From NCBI GenBank assembly GCA_902787365.1, contig CADAGC010000008.1:1-64000 (forward strand): 64,000 bases of DNA, read 5' to 3'. The notes under the pieces were generated by a model that was given only the letters and a program-made list of their open reading frames with translations, did no database searches and was not told where the DNA came from. The number at the start of each line of letters is the position of its first letter. Positions within the stretch are counted from its first letter, which is position 1. Source of the stretch: an uncultured Ruminococcus sp. Its GTDB lineage: Bacteria > Bacillota > Clostridia > Oscillospirales > Ruminococcaceae. Made by a program: the position numbers and the translations under genes. Shown one piece after another: positions 1 through 8,071 of the stretch.

Positions 1-241
1 AAGCATTTTTTTCTTCATTGTTTCGCACGAATATAAAACAATCATCATCAAGCTCATGAACTGTAAAGATTTCGCTTTTCATGGACTCAGATAGCTTTTG
101 TTTCAATTCATTATTTGAAGGGTATTGCTTTTCATTTGGCTCATCTTCGTCCGCCCTTTGTGGTATATCAGAATTCAGTAGATCATCTTGCTTGTCAGAA
201 TAGGGAATATTATAATCATCAATGAGTTTATCTATATCACC
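1..241 (-). pseudogene. C-terminal or middle part of an unknown acidic protein, running off the left edge, without a usable start
   Basis: An 80-codon open frame on the minus strand continues past position 1. It reads acidic and low in hydrophobic residues, for example DIDKLIDDYNIPYSDK and later VHELDDDCFIFVRNNEEKNA. No ATG, GTG or TTG begins it. Directly upstream, in the same frame, is ATG-GTG-GGT-TGA, so either codon 4 is a nonsense mutation or the gene uses an unusual start such as ATT. I do not recognise the family. It could be a gene decayed at its 5' end, or the tail of one remodelled by recombination like its neighbours. Confidence 0.4.
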
Positions 242-302
242 TCAACCCACCATTTTCACACATCTTAAAAATAACTATATAACGACAATTTATTCCCCTG
301 CG

Positions 303-346
303 CAAAAACGACCATGTCAACCCAGAGCTTGACATAGTCGTTTTTT
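303..346. terminator. Strong hairpin, probable bidirectional terminator
   Basis: A stem pairs AAAAACGAC-C-ATGTCAA with TTGACAT-A-GTCGTTTTT and is followed by a run of seven T on the plus strand. It lies just past the 3' end of the minus-strand permease and upstream of the unknown minus-strand frame, so it can insulate both. Confidence 0.6.
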
Positions 347-384
347 TCTCCTATAACGTGTACACTCATTTTCCACATCAACAC

Positions 385-1461
385 TTATCCTATCAGACTT
401 AACCTTTTAAGCCTTACCCTCATAGAAACAGCTGATGTAAGTATTACCAAAGTGCTTAAAACTGCCGCAGGCACAAATGATATAAACAACTCACCGATAT
501 TTTTGTATTCAACCCCGATCTGCTTTGATATTAAAAGCGTGAACGGTACAGCAATCACCAAAGATAACGTCACACAAAGAATACTCCTTACAACATAAGG
601 CATAGTCATATGCCGCCTTTTTGCACCTATCATAAGCATTGCCTTGTAGCTGTTTTCGTTTTTTCTGAAATTAAGATAACTGTTTGCCGAAAAACCGATC
701 AAAGTGATTATCAATATCCACACCGCCGTTATCAGAACGCTTGCGACCGATGTAAATTCATTTGAAAGCTCACCTCGCCAGTCAAATTCTGCCGCATTAG
801 CATTAAATTTCTTGCTGTTAAGCTTGCTTAGTATGGAACCAACACCACCGCTGCTGCGAATGAAAAATGTCGTTCCTGCATAAATGTGCCCTGCATTAAA
901 AACATCTTCTCCGCCTGCACTCTCCCGACAGATGATATAGTTTGAGCCGCTGTGATTGTCTGTCATGTGAAATATATCATCACGACTCAACTTGCCGACT
1001 ATTATATATTCCGCCCCGTCCGATGTGATAGTATCGCCGATCCCGTAGATCTCACTTATATAAGGCGAGGCAAGTGCAGGTATCTTACCACTCTTTGCAA
1101 GGCTATTTTCAGGCAGCTCACCTTCGTATTCAAAGCTGATATTTTCAAATAAAGTGTCATCACAAACAAACGCTTCAAGTTTTCCGTCCTGCGAGTAGTA
1201 AAGCTCTGTCTTTATAATGTCTTTAACTCCCGGAAGACTGTAAATCATATCTATTGTTTGCTGCTCCGGCAAATTTGAAAACACCTTAACAGAGTTTTTA
1301 TCAAACCCCTCAATAAAGAAATAACAGCTTTTTAAGAATCCGCCTGTAAGGGAATATACAAGCGCACAGCAGACGGTACAAAGCAACAGCTCAGCTATCA
1401 GCAGCAGTGATGACAGCTTGTTGCTCAGAATTTCCATTTTAAGCCGCCAAAGAAACTTCAT
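385..1461 (-). CDS. FtsX-like ABC transporter permease
   Basis: The 358-residue membrane protein has a hydrophobic helix at about residues 18-42, an extracytoplasmic domain of about 190 residues, and three helices near 236-258, 286-310 and 330-350. This is the four-helix layout of MacB/FtsX permeases. Such permeases pair with a MacB-type ATPase, usually encoded just upstream. The start ATG overlaps a TGA in the -1 frame (ATGA), as in a translationally coupled ATPase-permease operon, but the upstream gene is gone except for a few codons. Without its ATPase the protein may be non-functional or may use an ATPase encoded elsewhere. The substrate is unknown. Confidence 0.75.
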   Translation of the reverse strand: MKFLWRLKMEILSNKLSSLLLIAELLLCTVCCALVYSLTGGFLKSCYFFIEGFDKNSVKVFSNLPEQQTIDMIYSLPGVKDIIKTELYYSQDGKLEAFVCDDTLFENISFEYEGELPENSLAKSGKIPALASPYISEIYGIGDTITSDGAEYIIVGKLSRDDIFHMTDNHSGSNYIICRESAGGEDVFNAGHIYAGTTFFIRSSGGVGSILSKLNSKKFNANAAEFDWRGELSNEFTSVASVLITAVWILIITLIGFSANSYLNFRKNENSYKAMLMIGAKRRHMTMPYVVRSILCVTLSLVIAVPFTLLISKQIGVEYKNIGELFISFVPAAVLSTLVILTSAVSMRVRLKRLSLIG

Positions 1462-1496
1462 ATTTCATCACTCTCGCTTATTTTGCCTTCGGTTGC
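1460..1496 (-). pseudogene. Last codons of the lost ABC ATPase partner
   Basis: Reading minus-strand codons back from the TGA that overlaps the permease start gives a tail like TEGKISESDEI. This resembles the end of a MacB-type ATPase (...DGKI...). The homology-like signal stops around 1490-1500, where plus-strand Abi_C coding begins. It is inferred to be a recombination scar. The assignment rests on about a dozen residues and is tentative. Confidence 0.3.
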
Positions 1497-1915
1497 CGGA
1501 TAAGGATGGTGAAGACTTTGAAACGCTATCTCGTGATATATACGAATCGCTGGCAAAGAATGAGCCGGAGCTTGTTCTGGATCGACTACATACTTTTTCA
1601 ATCAAGTATATCAGAGCGATATGTCAGAAGTATGGTATAGAAACATCAACAAAAGACGGGCAGAAGTATCCTCTTCACAGCCTTGTTGGCTGTCTTGCCA
1701 AGTATTATGAACAGCATAACTGTTTTAGATCGGAATTTTCTAAAAAGGCTATGAAAATGAGCATTTCTTTGTTTGATAGTTTTAATGCTGTTCGCAACGA
1801 TAATAGTTATGCACATGATAATGATATGCTGGATAAATCTGAGGCTAAATATGTTGTACGAATACTTGCTGATACCATTTCATTTATTTATGAGATAGAA
1901 AACAGTTCTGAGTAG
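1492..1915 (+). pseudogene. Abortive-infection family protein (Abi_C domain), 5'-truncated
   Basis: The frame from LPDKDGEDF to the stop codes about 140 residues resembling the C-terminal domain of abortive-infection family proteins. Features are an all-helical body (LVLDRLHTFSIKYIRAICQKYGI) and the conserved end with N-x-R-N-x-x-x-x-A-H-D (FNAVRNDNSYAHDN) and VRILADTISFIYE. The frame can be extended to an ATG at 1418, but that part lies on top of the permease start and has no plausible ribosome site. I read it as the tail of a larger defence gene cut by recombination. A TTG at 1492 is the only start-like codon near the homology edge. Confidence 0.6.
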
Positions 1916-2158
1916 TTTAAAAATGCTTTATTATATAGTCTTGTCACATAGTATAGTGGAATATATAAACAGATGGAGAGCAACGTTGACATGTTTGTCA
2001 ACAAAAGTTGACGTTATCGGCGTGTAAAGTATTATACATTTTGGGTGATGTTTCATACAAATTCGAATTGAATTATTTGATATTTCACCTTTGACTATTC
2101 CGGGAGATTTTCGGATGATAGATATATTATTTTTAGACGACAATTATGCAAAAACCAC
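1916..2158. other. Non-coding gap with palindromes
   Basis: No convincing gene was seen. It contains TTGACA-N4-TGTCAA followed at once by another GTTGAC (about 1986-2012), and the palindrome AATTCGAATT near 2060. The first resembles the TTGACAAGTTGTCAA palindrome in the promoter at 3138. Confidence 0.4.
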
Positions 2159-2187
2159 TTGACTTATAATGGCATTTGTGATATAAT
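2159..2187 (+). promoter_or_regulatory. Consensus sigma-A promoter
   Basis: TTGACT, a 17-base spacer and TATAAT lie 25 bases ahead of the start of the 2212 gene. Confidence 0.8.
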
Positions 2188-2211
2188 TGGAAATAAAAGG
2201 AGATGAGAACG

Positions 2212-2595
2212 ATGTTTGACTTCAGCGGCTTTACTGAATTTGATTTTGATGAGGGAGTTCCTAACCTTTCAATTACAAAAAATGGTCTGACCTTCAATAA
2301 AGGCGTGGTTTTAAAGCTTGGTCGTCCTCCAAGGGCAGTATTACTGATAAACGCAGAGACCAAGCAGGTTGTAGTCCGTGGATGTGGAGAAGGCACTCCA
2401 AAGAGCAATGCTTTTTATAAGGATAATAGCAGGGGTATTATTTCTGTTCGTTGGAATAGCAGAGATTTACTTTCTACAATCAAAGATTTGATGGAATGGG
2501 ATCTGAATAAAGAATCTTATCGTGTGGAAGGTCAATTAATCAGGGAAGAAAACGCTATGCTGTTTGATTTTAACAAAGCAGAACTGATGTCATAA
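2212..2595 (+). CDS. Conserved-looking hypothetical protein, 127 aa
   Basis: The ATG at 2212 is chosen because AAAGGAG sits 9 bases upstream. An ATG at 2203 overlaps the ribosome site. The protein (MFDFSGFTEFDFDEG...) has alternating hydrophobic strands (GVVLKLGRPPRAVLLINAE) followed by VRWNSRDLLSTIKDLM. It has no signal peptide or membrane helix, so it is cytoplasmic, probably a small beta-rich fold. I do not recognise a named family. It has its own strong promoter, and a hairpin follows at 2629. The position between an Abi remnant and a helicase-nuclease pair makes it an accessory gene, but no role can be assigned. Confidence 0.6.
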   Translation: MFDFSGFTEFDFDEGVPNLSITKNGLTFNKGVVLKLGRPPRAVLLINAETKQVVVRGCGEGTPKSNAFYKDNSRGIISVRWNSRDLLSTIKDLMEWDLNKESYRVEGQLIREENAMLFDFNKAELMS

Positions 2596-2623
2596 GATTC
2601 TTACGGTTTATGCCGTGTGAATA

Positions 2624-2661
2624 TAAAAAAGACACATCAAAGCGGCAACTTTGATGTGTCT
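2624..2661. terminator. Hairpin ending the 2212 gene
   Basis: The 13-bp stem AGACACATCAAAG / CTTTGATGTGTCT has a six-base loop. Six A precede it and no T run follows, so it is a better terminator for the minus strand, but it may cap the plus-strand transcript. Confidence 0.6.
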
Positions 2662-2791
2662 CAATTGAAATTGCAGGCAAAAAACCGTCTGCTAATCAAA
2701 TTACTTTTATATTTTAGCATACTTGTCTGCTTTTTTCAATGACTTTACCGGATTCGTCTGGAAAAAATCTTTGGAAAAGGTGGTGATTTGC

Positions 2792-2917
2792 ATGAAAATA
2801 ATTGTGCCAGAAGGCTATCATATTGTTTTTGTTGCGTATATTACGCTCAAGAATGGTAAGAGAATCTATGCCAGAAATTATGGAAAACATGCATTTCCGA
2901 TCCTAGTTAAGGATTAA
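2792..2917 (+). CDS. Small hypothetical protein, 41 aa
   Basis: ATG follows AAAAGGTGGTGATTTGC, a good ribosome site. The product, MKIIVPEGYHIVFVAYITLK and then NGKRIYARNYGKHAFPILVKD, is basic with a hydrophobic strand-like first half. A terminator hairpin at 2957 ends the unit. The compact basic character recalls small phage or plasmid accessory proteins, but I recognise no family. Confidence 0.45.
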   Translation: MKIIVPEGYHIVFVAYITLKNGKRIYARNYGKHAFPILVKD

Positions 2918-2956
2918 TTATTTAAGAGGATTTTGACGGTTTTGTCCTCATAGTTA

Positions 2957-2984
2957 AGGCTTCTCTTTCGGGAGAAGCCTTTTA
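2957..2984 (+). terminator. Intrinsic terminator
   Basis: The stem AGGCTTCTC / GAGAAGCCT has a TTTCGG loop and is followed by TTTTATT. Confidence 0.85.
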
Positions 2985-3137
2985 TTATATATGATTAAAT
3001 GATCATGTACGAATAACCTTTGATATATGATTTTACAGCTTTGGAAACAAAAGCAACATAGTTTCTATTTGAGTTTCCAAGTTAAACAAATTGGTTTTCA
3101 AAACTTCAAAAAAGTTGCTTGATTTAAGCAACAAGTG

Positions 3138-3166
3138 TTGACAAGTTGTCAAACAGTTGCTATAAT
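3138..3166 (+). promoter_or_regulatory. Promoter with a palindrome over the -35 box
   Basis: TTGACA (3138), a 17-base spacer and TATAAT (3161) form a consensus promoter. The -35 is the left half of the perfect 15-base palindrome TTGACAAGTTGTCAA. A second inverted repeat, GTTGCTT...AAGCAAC, lies just upstream (about 3112-3132). The layout suggests repression of the defence-type operon that follows. The regulator is unknown. Confidence 0.7.
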
Positions 3167-3186
3167 AGTGGTGGGAGATGATAAAA

Positions 3187-4620
3187 ATGCAAACAGATGA
3201 ACTGATCGAATATGTAAAAACCATTCAGAAGCTTAAATGTGAAACGCAGACTGTTGAACTAAAAGAAGCATCTAAAGGCTGCCCTCAGAGGCTTTATGAC
3301 ACGCTGTCTGCATTTTCAAATCAAGATAACGGCGGAGTTATTATTTTTGGAATAAGCGAAGAGCATGGCTATTCTGTAAGCGGCGTATATGATGCGCAGG
3401 ATCTTCAGAAAAAAGTCACTTCACAGTGTAATCAGATGCAGCCAAAAGTCAGAGCCTTATTCACTGTTTGTGAGATAGACGGAAAAAGCGTGGTTTCAGC
3501 AGAGATACCGGGAGTTGATGTTTCCGAACGTCCTGTGTTTTATGAGGGAAAGGGAAGGCTTCGAGGTTCATATATTCGTGTGGGTGATTCTGATGAGCCT
3601 ATGACAGAATATGAGATCTACAGCTATGATGCATTTCGTAAAAGACTGCGTGACGATATAAGAACGGTTCAGAATATGGGAGCCGTATTGCTTGATAAAG
3701 AAGCGATAGATGAATATATCGAAAAGGTGAAAAAAGATCGGAAGAATTTAAGCTCAAATGTTTCTGATGAAGAGATATTAGAACTTATGGGTATAACTTC
3801 CGGAGGACAGCCTACTTTGGCGGGAATACTGATTTTTTCAAAGTATCCGCAGGGTTATTTTCCTCAGTTGTGTGTTACTGCTGTGCGTATTCCGGGAACC
3901 GAAATGGGGTATATTGGTAGTGATAATGAACGGTTTATAGATAATCTTCGTATAACCGGTCCTATCATGCAAATGCTTGATGATACTGTTGATTTTATCA
4001 GGAGAAACAGTCGTCACAAAACAATAATAAACGAAGACGGAAAACGTGCAGACAAGGAAGAATATCCGATAAAGGCAGTACGTGAGGCGGTCTTAAACGC
4101 TTTGGTTCATCGTGATTACAGCATACACACCGAGGGTACTCCCATAAGAGTTGAAATGTATGATGACAGACTTGAAATAATCAGCAGTGGTGGTCTGTAT
4201 GGTATAATAAGCATTGATTCGCTGGGATATGTTCGACCTGAAACAAGAAATATAGCGCTTGCCAATATTCTTGAAATGCTGCATATTACAGAGAATCGTT
4301 ATTCGGGAATACCTACTATTCGCAGAGAGCTTAAAAATGCCGGACTGCCCGAGCCTGTTTTTGCAGTAAGGCGTGGTGAATTTGTGGTAACATTTAAAAA
4401 TGATACCCAAAAAGATAGTAGTGTTAGTAATGATAACAAGGTCAAAGACATTATAGAATTCTGCAAGACACCGAGAAGCAGAGCAGAGCTTATAGAGTTT
4501 ACCGGGTTCTCAAGGTATTATACGATGCAGAAAATAGTTAAGCCACTGATCGATAAAGGTGTAATAAAATTAACTATTCCAGATAAGCCTAAAAGCGCAA
4601 AACAGAAATACTATTCATAA
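3187..4620 (+). CDS. AlbA_2 (Schlafen-type) domain protein with GHKL ATPase-like domain and winged helix
   Basis: ATG at 3187 has GGGAG 8 bases upstream. The ATG at 3178 touches it. The 477-residue protein begins with an AlbA_2 domain (about 15-130; CETQTVELKEASKGC, NGGVIIFGISE, RLRGSYIRVGD). It continues with the RecG-like/HATPase_c_4 region (about 280-400; AVREAVLNALVHRDYS and IISSGGLYG), and ends in a winged-helix segment (TPRSRAELIEFTGFSRYYT). Proteins of this build are commonly annotated as transcriptional regulators or RecG-like. Related Schlafen/AlbA_2 domains occur in RNA nucleases and in phage-defence loci. It stands 92 bases upstream of a helicase-nuclease gene on the same strand, which suggests a two-gene system. 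Role in defence is inferred. Confidence 0.8.
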   Translation: MQTDELIEYVKTIQKLKCETQTVELKEASKGCPQRLYDTLSAFSNQDNGGVIIFGISEEHGYSVSGVYDAQDLQKKVTSQCNQMQPKVRALFTVCEIDGKSVVSAEIPGVDVSERPVFYEGKGRLRGSYIRVGDSDEPMTEYEIYSYDAFRKRLRDDIRTVQNMGAVLLDKEAIDEYIEKVKKDRKNLSSNVSDEEILELMGITSGGQPTLAGILIFSKYPQGYFPQLCVTAVRIPGTEMGYIGSDNERFIDNLRITGPIMQMLDDTVDFIRRNSRHKTIINEDGKRADKEEYPIKAVREAVLNALVHRDYSIHTEGTPIRVEMYDDRLEIISSGGLYGIISIDSLGYVRPETRNIALANILEMLHITENRYSGIPTIRRELKNAGLPEPVFAVRRGEFVVTFKNDTQKDSSVSNDNKVKDIIEFCKTPRSRAELIEFTGFSRYYTMQKIVKPLIDKGVIKLTIPDKPKSAKQKYYS

Positions 4621-4622
4621 AG

Positions 4623-4650
4623 CTGGGCCGGCATTTCTCCTGTCGGCCCA
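4623..4650 (+). terminator. Hairpin between the AlbA_2 and helicase genes
   Basis: The stem TGGGCCG / CGGCCCA has a 13-base loop and no T run. It may be a weak attenuator or processing hairpin that sets the ratio of the two proteins. No separate promoter is obvious before the helicase gene. Confidence 0.4.
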
Positions 4651-4712
4651 TCAATAATGTCGGATTTATAATGCTGAAAAAATAAAAACTATTATTGCCA
4701 AAGGAAATACAT

Positions 4713-7433
4713 ATGGATCTTAAAAAATACATGTTCATTATAAAAGGCGATTTCAAAGACGATATTTCCTCATATAGATACGAACGTGAGAAAAACCTGA
4801 TATGGATAAGATATTTTGGAATGAACAAGGAATATTCTTATTCTGCCGCAAACGTCAAGCTGTTGAGCGAGCCCAAAATGATTGACTGTGAAAAATACAT
4901 CTTTTCATCTGCTGATGGGAAAAGGCTTGACAATATATGTGAAGTTTATGAATTCAAAGACCGAAATAAATACTATTATCGAATTTTCTTTGAAAAAAAC
5001 TATCACAAAAACTACAAATCAAGTGACTTGATAATTGTGGAAAACCTGATCAAAGATGCTAAGGTTTCAAATTTGTTTGAGTATTATAAAAGCGCTGCTC
5101 ATTACAACAGTTTAAAAGATGATAACGGAAAGGTTTTGCTCGAAAGCATATATGAAAAGTTCAAAAGCATTGAGCAAAACACAGTTCTTGCAGCTTATCT
5201 TAAAGGAATGACAGTAAAGAAGAGCGTTTCAGAAATAAACACTATCTTTCCCTTCGGTTGCAATTTTAGTCAGATCGCTGCTGTAGAGAATGCGCTGTCA
5301 AGCCAAATAAGCATTATTGAAGGCCCTCCGGGAACAGGAAAAACTCAGACGATACTCAACATTATCGCCAATATCGTTACGAATGGTAAAACTGTTATGG
5401 TGGTATCAAACAACAATCCTGCCACAGACAATGTTTTTGAAAAGCTACAAAAATATGGGTATGGATATATTGCAGCTCAGATGGGGAGCAGCGAAAATAA
5501 GACAGATTTCATAAAGAACAAGCAAACTCCTTATCCCGACTTTTCGGATTTTCCTATTATAGAAAATGATCATTTATTCAATCTCGGAATAAGAGAAACC
5601 ATTGATAAACTGAAATCTCTATTCAAAAAGAAAAATCGGCTTGCCGAGCTAAACACTATTATATCGGAACTGACACTTGAACAAGAATACTTCCTGGATT
5701 ATTATAATTCTTCTTTTGAAGATACCAACGTTTTCAAGAAGGATAGATTTTCTTCGGACGCACTTATCCGGCTTTGGACTGAGCTTCAGCAAATAAGAGA
5801 GCTCGGTAAAGAGCCCGGATTATTTAAACGGCTAAAATATAAGTTCAGATATGGTTTTACAAGTATCAAGGCATTATCATCAAACAGCGAGGATATGATT
5901 GCTAACATAAAAAAGCTTTATTACGAACACAAGTTATATGAATTGAAAAACGAAGCAGATAGCATTACCAATGAGCTTAATAACAATGATATGAATGAGC
6001 TTATGAAGAAACTTGGTGAGGAATCTCAGACAAAGTTCAGATCAAAGCTTAGGGAAAAATACAATAATGGAACACCACGCAGGAGATTTGATGAAAACTA
6101 CTGGAAAGACCCATATGGTTTTCTGCGGGAATATCCCGTACTGTTAAGCACCACATTTTCTTCCCGAAGCTGTTTTAAAGATATTATGTATGACTATGTC
6201 ATAGTTGACGAGGCTTCACAGGTGGATCTTACCTGTGGTGTTCTTGCAATGTCCTGTGCAAAAAACATCGTTATTGTCGGTGACTTAAAACAGCTCCCGA
6301 ATGTAGTTACGCCAAAAGACATAATGATACTTTCAAAGCTTTCTCAGGATAATGATATACCCGACAAATACAGATGTGAGGAGCAAAGTCTGCTGTCATC
6401 TGCCTGTGAGGTGTTTGCCGATGCACCAAGGACACTTCTGCGTGAACACTATCGCTGTCACCCGAAGATAATAAACTTCTGCAACAAAAAGTTTTATAAC
6501 GATCAGCTGATAATAATGACAGCAGACAACGGTGAGAATGATGTATTGAAGGCACACATAACCGCAGCGGGCAATCATGCAAGAGGACGATACAATCAAC
6601 GGCAGATAGACGAGATCAAGCAGGTTATACTTCCCGAGCTTGCGTCAAATGATGTGGGCATAATAGCACCCTACAATGCACAGACAAACGCCCTTACAAA
6701 TGCGCTTAGTGATCAGATACCGATATATACTGTCCATAAATTCCAGGGCAGAGAGAATGATGATATAATTATTTCTACAGTTGACAACGAGATAAGCGAA
6801 TTCACTGATGACCCCAATATGCTCAATGTGGCTGTATCAAGAGCCAAGAAAAGGCTCAGGATCGTGGTGTCCGATAACGAGAATAATAAGAACACTAACA
6901 TCGGTGAGCTTGTGAGATACATACAGTATAACAATTTTGAAGTACATAAGAGCGAGCTGTATTCGGTCTTCGATATGCTGTATAAGGATTACGAGGAAAA
7001 ACGCAGGGAGTATCTGAAAAATCACAAGCGGATATCGGAATATGAATCAGAAAACCTGATGTATGCGCTCATTGAGGATGTATTGAAAGATGAGCGGTTC
7101 ACGAAGCTTGACGTCATATCTCATTTACCTCTAGGAAACATAATAAGGGATCTTCATCTTCTTGATGATGAAGAGGTGAAATATGTTATGAATCCGATGA
7201 CGCACATTGATTTTGTTATTTATGGCAAGATAGATAAAACGATCCTGATAGCGATAGAGGTTGATGGCTACAGCTTTCACAAAGAAGGCACTCGCCAGCA
7301 TGAGCGTGATGAGATGAAAAACAAGATACTCGAAAAGTATAAAATTCCGTTTATAAGATTCTCCACTACCGGCAGTGGAGAAAAAGAACGGCTGGAAGCT
7401 TTGCTTAAACGGGTTCTTGAAATAAAAGAATAG
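4713..7433 (+). CDS. SF1 (Upf1/DNA2-like) helicase fused to a PD-(D/E)xK nuclease
   Basis: ATG at 4713 follows AAAGGA; a TTG at 4695 is also in frame. The 906-residue product carries superfamily 1 motifs in order: Walker A GPPGTGKT (204-211), DEAS Walker B (499-502), GDLKQLPNV, the REHYRCHPKII motif, GIIAPYNAQ, HKFQGREND and NVAVSRAKKRL (near 705). A long insertion lies between motifs I and II. The C-terminus has D833 and E849-V-D851 followed by HERDEMKNKIL, the pattern of DUF559/MTES-1575-type restriction endonuclease folds. Upf1-like helicases fused to nuclease or phospholipase domains are known in antiphage islands. With the AlbA_2 gene and the Abi remnant upstream, a defence role is likely but inferred. 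Confidence 0.85.
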   Translation: MDLKKYMFIIKGDFKDDISSYRYEREKNLIWIRYFGMNKEYSYSAANVKLLSEPKMIDCEKYIFSSADGKRLDNICEVYEFKDRNKYYYRIFFEKNYHKNYKSSDLIIVENLIKDAKVSNLFEYYKSAAHYNSLKDDNGKVLLESIYEKFKSIEQNTVLAAYLKGMTVKKSVSEINTIFPFGCNFSQIAAVENALSSQISIIEGPPGTGKTQTILNIIANIVTNGKTVMVVSNNNPATDNVFEKLQKYGYGYIAAQMGSSENKTDFIKNKQTPYPDFSDFPIIENDHLFNLGIRETIDKLKSLFKKKNRLAELNTIISELTLEQEYFLDYYNSSFEDTNVFKKDRFSSDALIRLWTELQQIRELGKEPGLFKRLKYKFRYGFTSIKALSSNSEDMIANIKKLYYEHKLYELKNEADSITNELNNNDMNELMKKLGEESQTKFRSKLREKYNNGTPRRRFDENYWKDPYGFLREYPVLLSTTFSSRSCFKDIMYDYVIVDEASQVDLTCGVLAMSCAKNIVIVGDLKQLPNVVTPKDIMILSKLSQDNDIPDKYRCEEQSLLSSACEVFADAPRTLLREHYRCHPKIINFCNKKFYNDQLIIMTADNGENDVLKAHITAAGNHARGRYNQRQIDEIKQVILPELASNDVGIIAPYNAQTNALTNALSDQIPIYTVHKFQGRENDDIIISTVDNEISEFTDDPNMLNVAVSRAKKRLRIVVSDNENNKNTNIGELVRYIQYNNFEVHKSELYSVFDMLYKDYEEKRREYLKNHKRISEYESENLMYALIEDVLKDERFTKLDVISHLPLGNIIRDLHLLDDEEVKYVMNPMTHIDFVIYGKIDKTILIAIEVDGYSFHKEGTRQHERDEMKNKILEKYKIPFIRFSTTGSGEKERLEALLKRVLEIKE

Positions 7434-7437
7434 ATAA

Positions 7438-7475
7438 CAAACAAGCCTTACCCAAATACGGTAAGGTTTGTTTTA
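7438..7475 (+). terminator. Intrinsic terminator of the helicase gene
   Basis: The stem AACAAACAAGCCTTACC pairs with GGTAAGG-T-TTGTTT and ends in TTTTA. Confidence 0.8.
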
Positions 7476-7514
7476 ATTGCGGGGAAATCAGTTGTTTGTA
7501 TTCTTTTACCAAAA

Positions 7515-7670
7515 AACGGAACACGCCGAAATTCTTGGGACTTGTTTGGGACTTATTACCCCGAAAAAGACCCAAAAGTTGCATTAATGGTATTTCTTAA
7601 ACTTACTCTGAAATGCCGTATTTTCGGGCGTTTATGCAAATAGTAAAAAGACGCAAAAGAACGTTTGTAC
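7515..7670 (+). repeat. Dispersed direct repeat, copy 1 (CGGAACACGCC element)
   Basis: About 155 bases align, by eye at roughly 75-80%, with 18809-18965 in the same orientation. Shared landmarks are AACGGAACACGCC, TTGGGACTT, TATTACCCC, CGTATTTTCGGGCGTTT and CAAAAGAAC. Short open frames in it differ between the two copies and no frame is conserved, so it looks non-coding. Both copies start just after a strong terminator. Confidence 0.6.
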
Positions 7671-7782
7671 GATTCTCCGTTTTATATAATTCAATAAATA
7701 TCTACCGTCGGGCATTTGGACAATGTAACAACAAGCCTTTGGCAATTACTGTACGGTATTTTTTAACACATTATTCTCGACA

Positions 7783-7825
7783 TAAAAAAGCAGGGCGCAG
7801 ACCTTTTGAAGATCTGCGTCCTGCT
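7783..7825 (-). terminator. Terminator of the minus-strand unit (flavodoxin remnant / GH5)
   Basis: AGCAGG-G-CGCAGA pairs with TCTGCG-T-CCTGCT, with six A on the plus strand left of the stem, which gives a U run on the minus transcript. Confidence 0.75.
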
Positions 7826-7827
7826 AT

Positions 7828-8071
7828 TTATTTACCGTTTACTCTCCGTTCCACCTTTCTGCCGCCATGGTCTTGATGTTTTTGTAATACTCTTTCACTG
7901 CCGACTTCTCTAATATCCGTAACATATCCGCAGAATATAGTGCCGACCAGCTTCGCTTTCTCAAAGCAGTCAACCCAGCCCTCTATGCCTGAAAATGCCT
8001 TTTTAGGTACATAATACTTATCTTCTGCATATATTGCAAGAGCATATACCTCACAAAACTGATCGCTGATA
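7828..8071 (-). pseudogene. Remnant of a flavodoxin-family NAD(P)H oxidoreductase
   Basis: A start-less minus-strand frame of about 80 codons contains SGIEGWVDCFEKAKLVGTIF and then CG. This resembles the C-terminal part of flavodoxin-fold FMN reductases of clostridia (GW-x-DCFE-x-A-x-L-x-G-T-x-F-x-GG). Toward the 3' end another frame, ending EYYKNIKTMAAERWNGE, reads more like protein, so a frameshift may also be present. Its 5' part is missing and the GH5 stop codon abuts it. The family call is tentative. Confidence 0.4.

Noticed and set aside
1418..1491. Using the ATG at 1418 as the true start of the Abi protein
   Set aside because: The extra residues are the antisense of the permease start, have no ribosome site and do not look like Abi_C.
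7613..7876. Open frame of 87 codons on the plus strand
   Set aside because: It runs over the repeat and then the terminator hairpin; no ribosome site or family.
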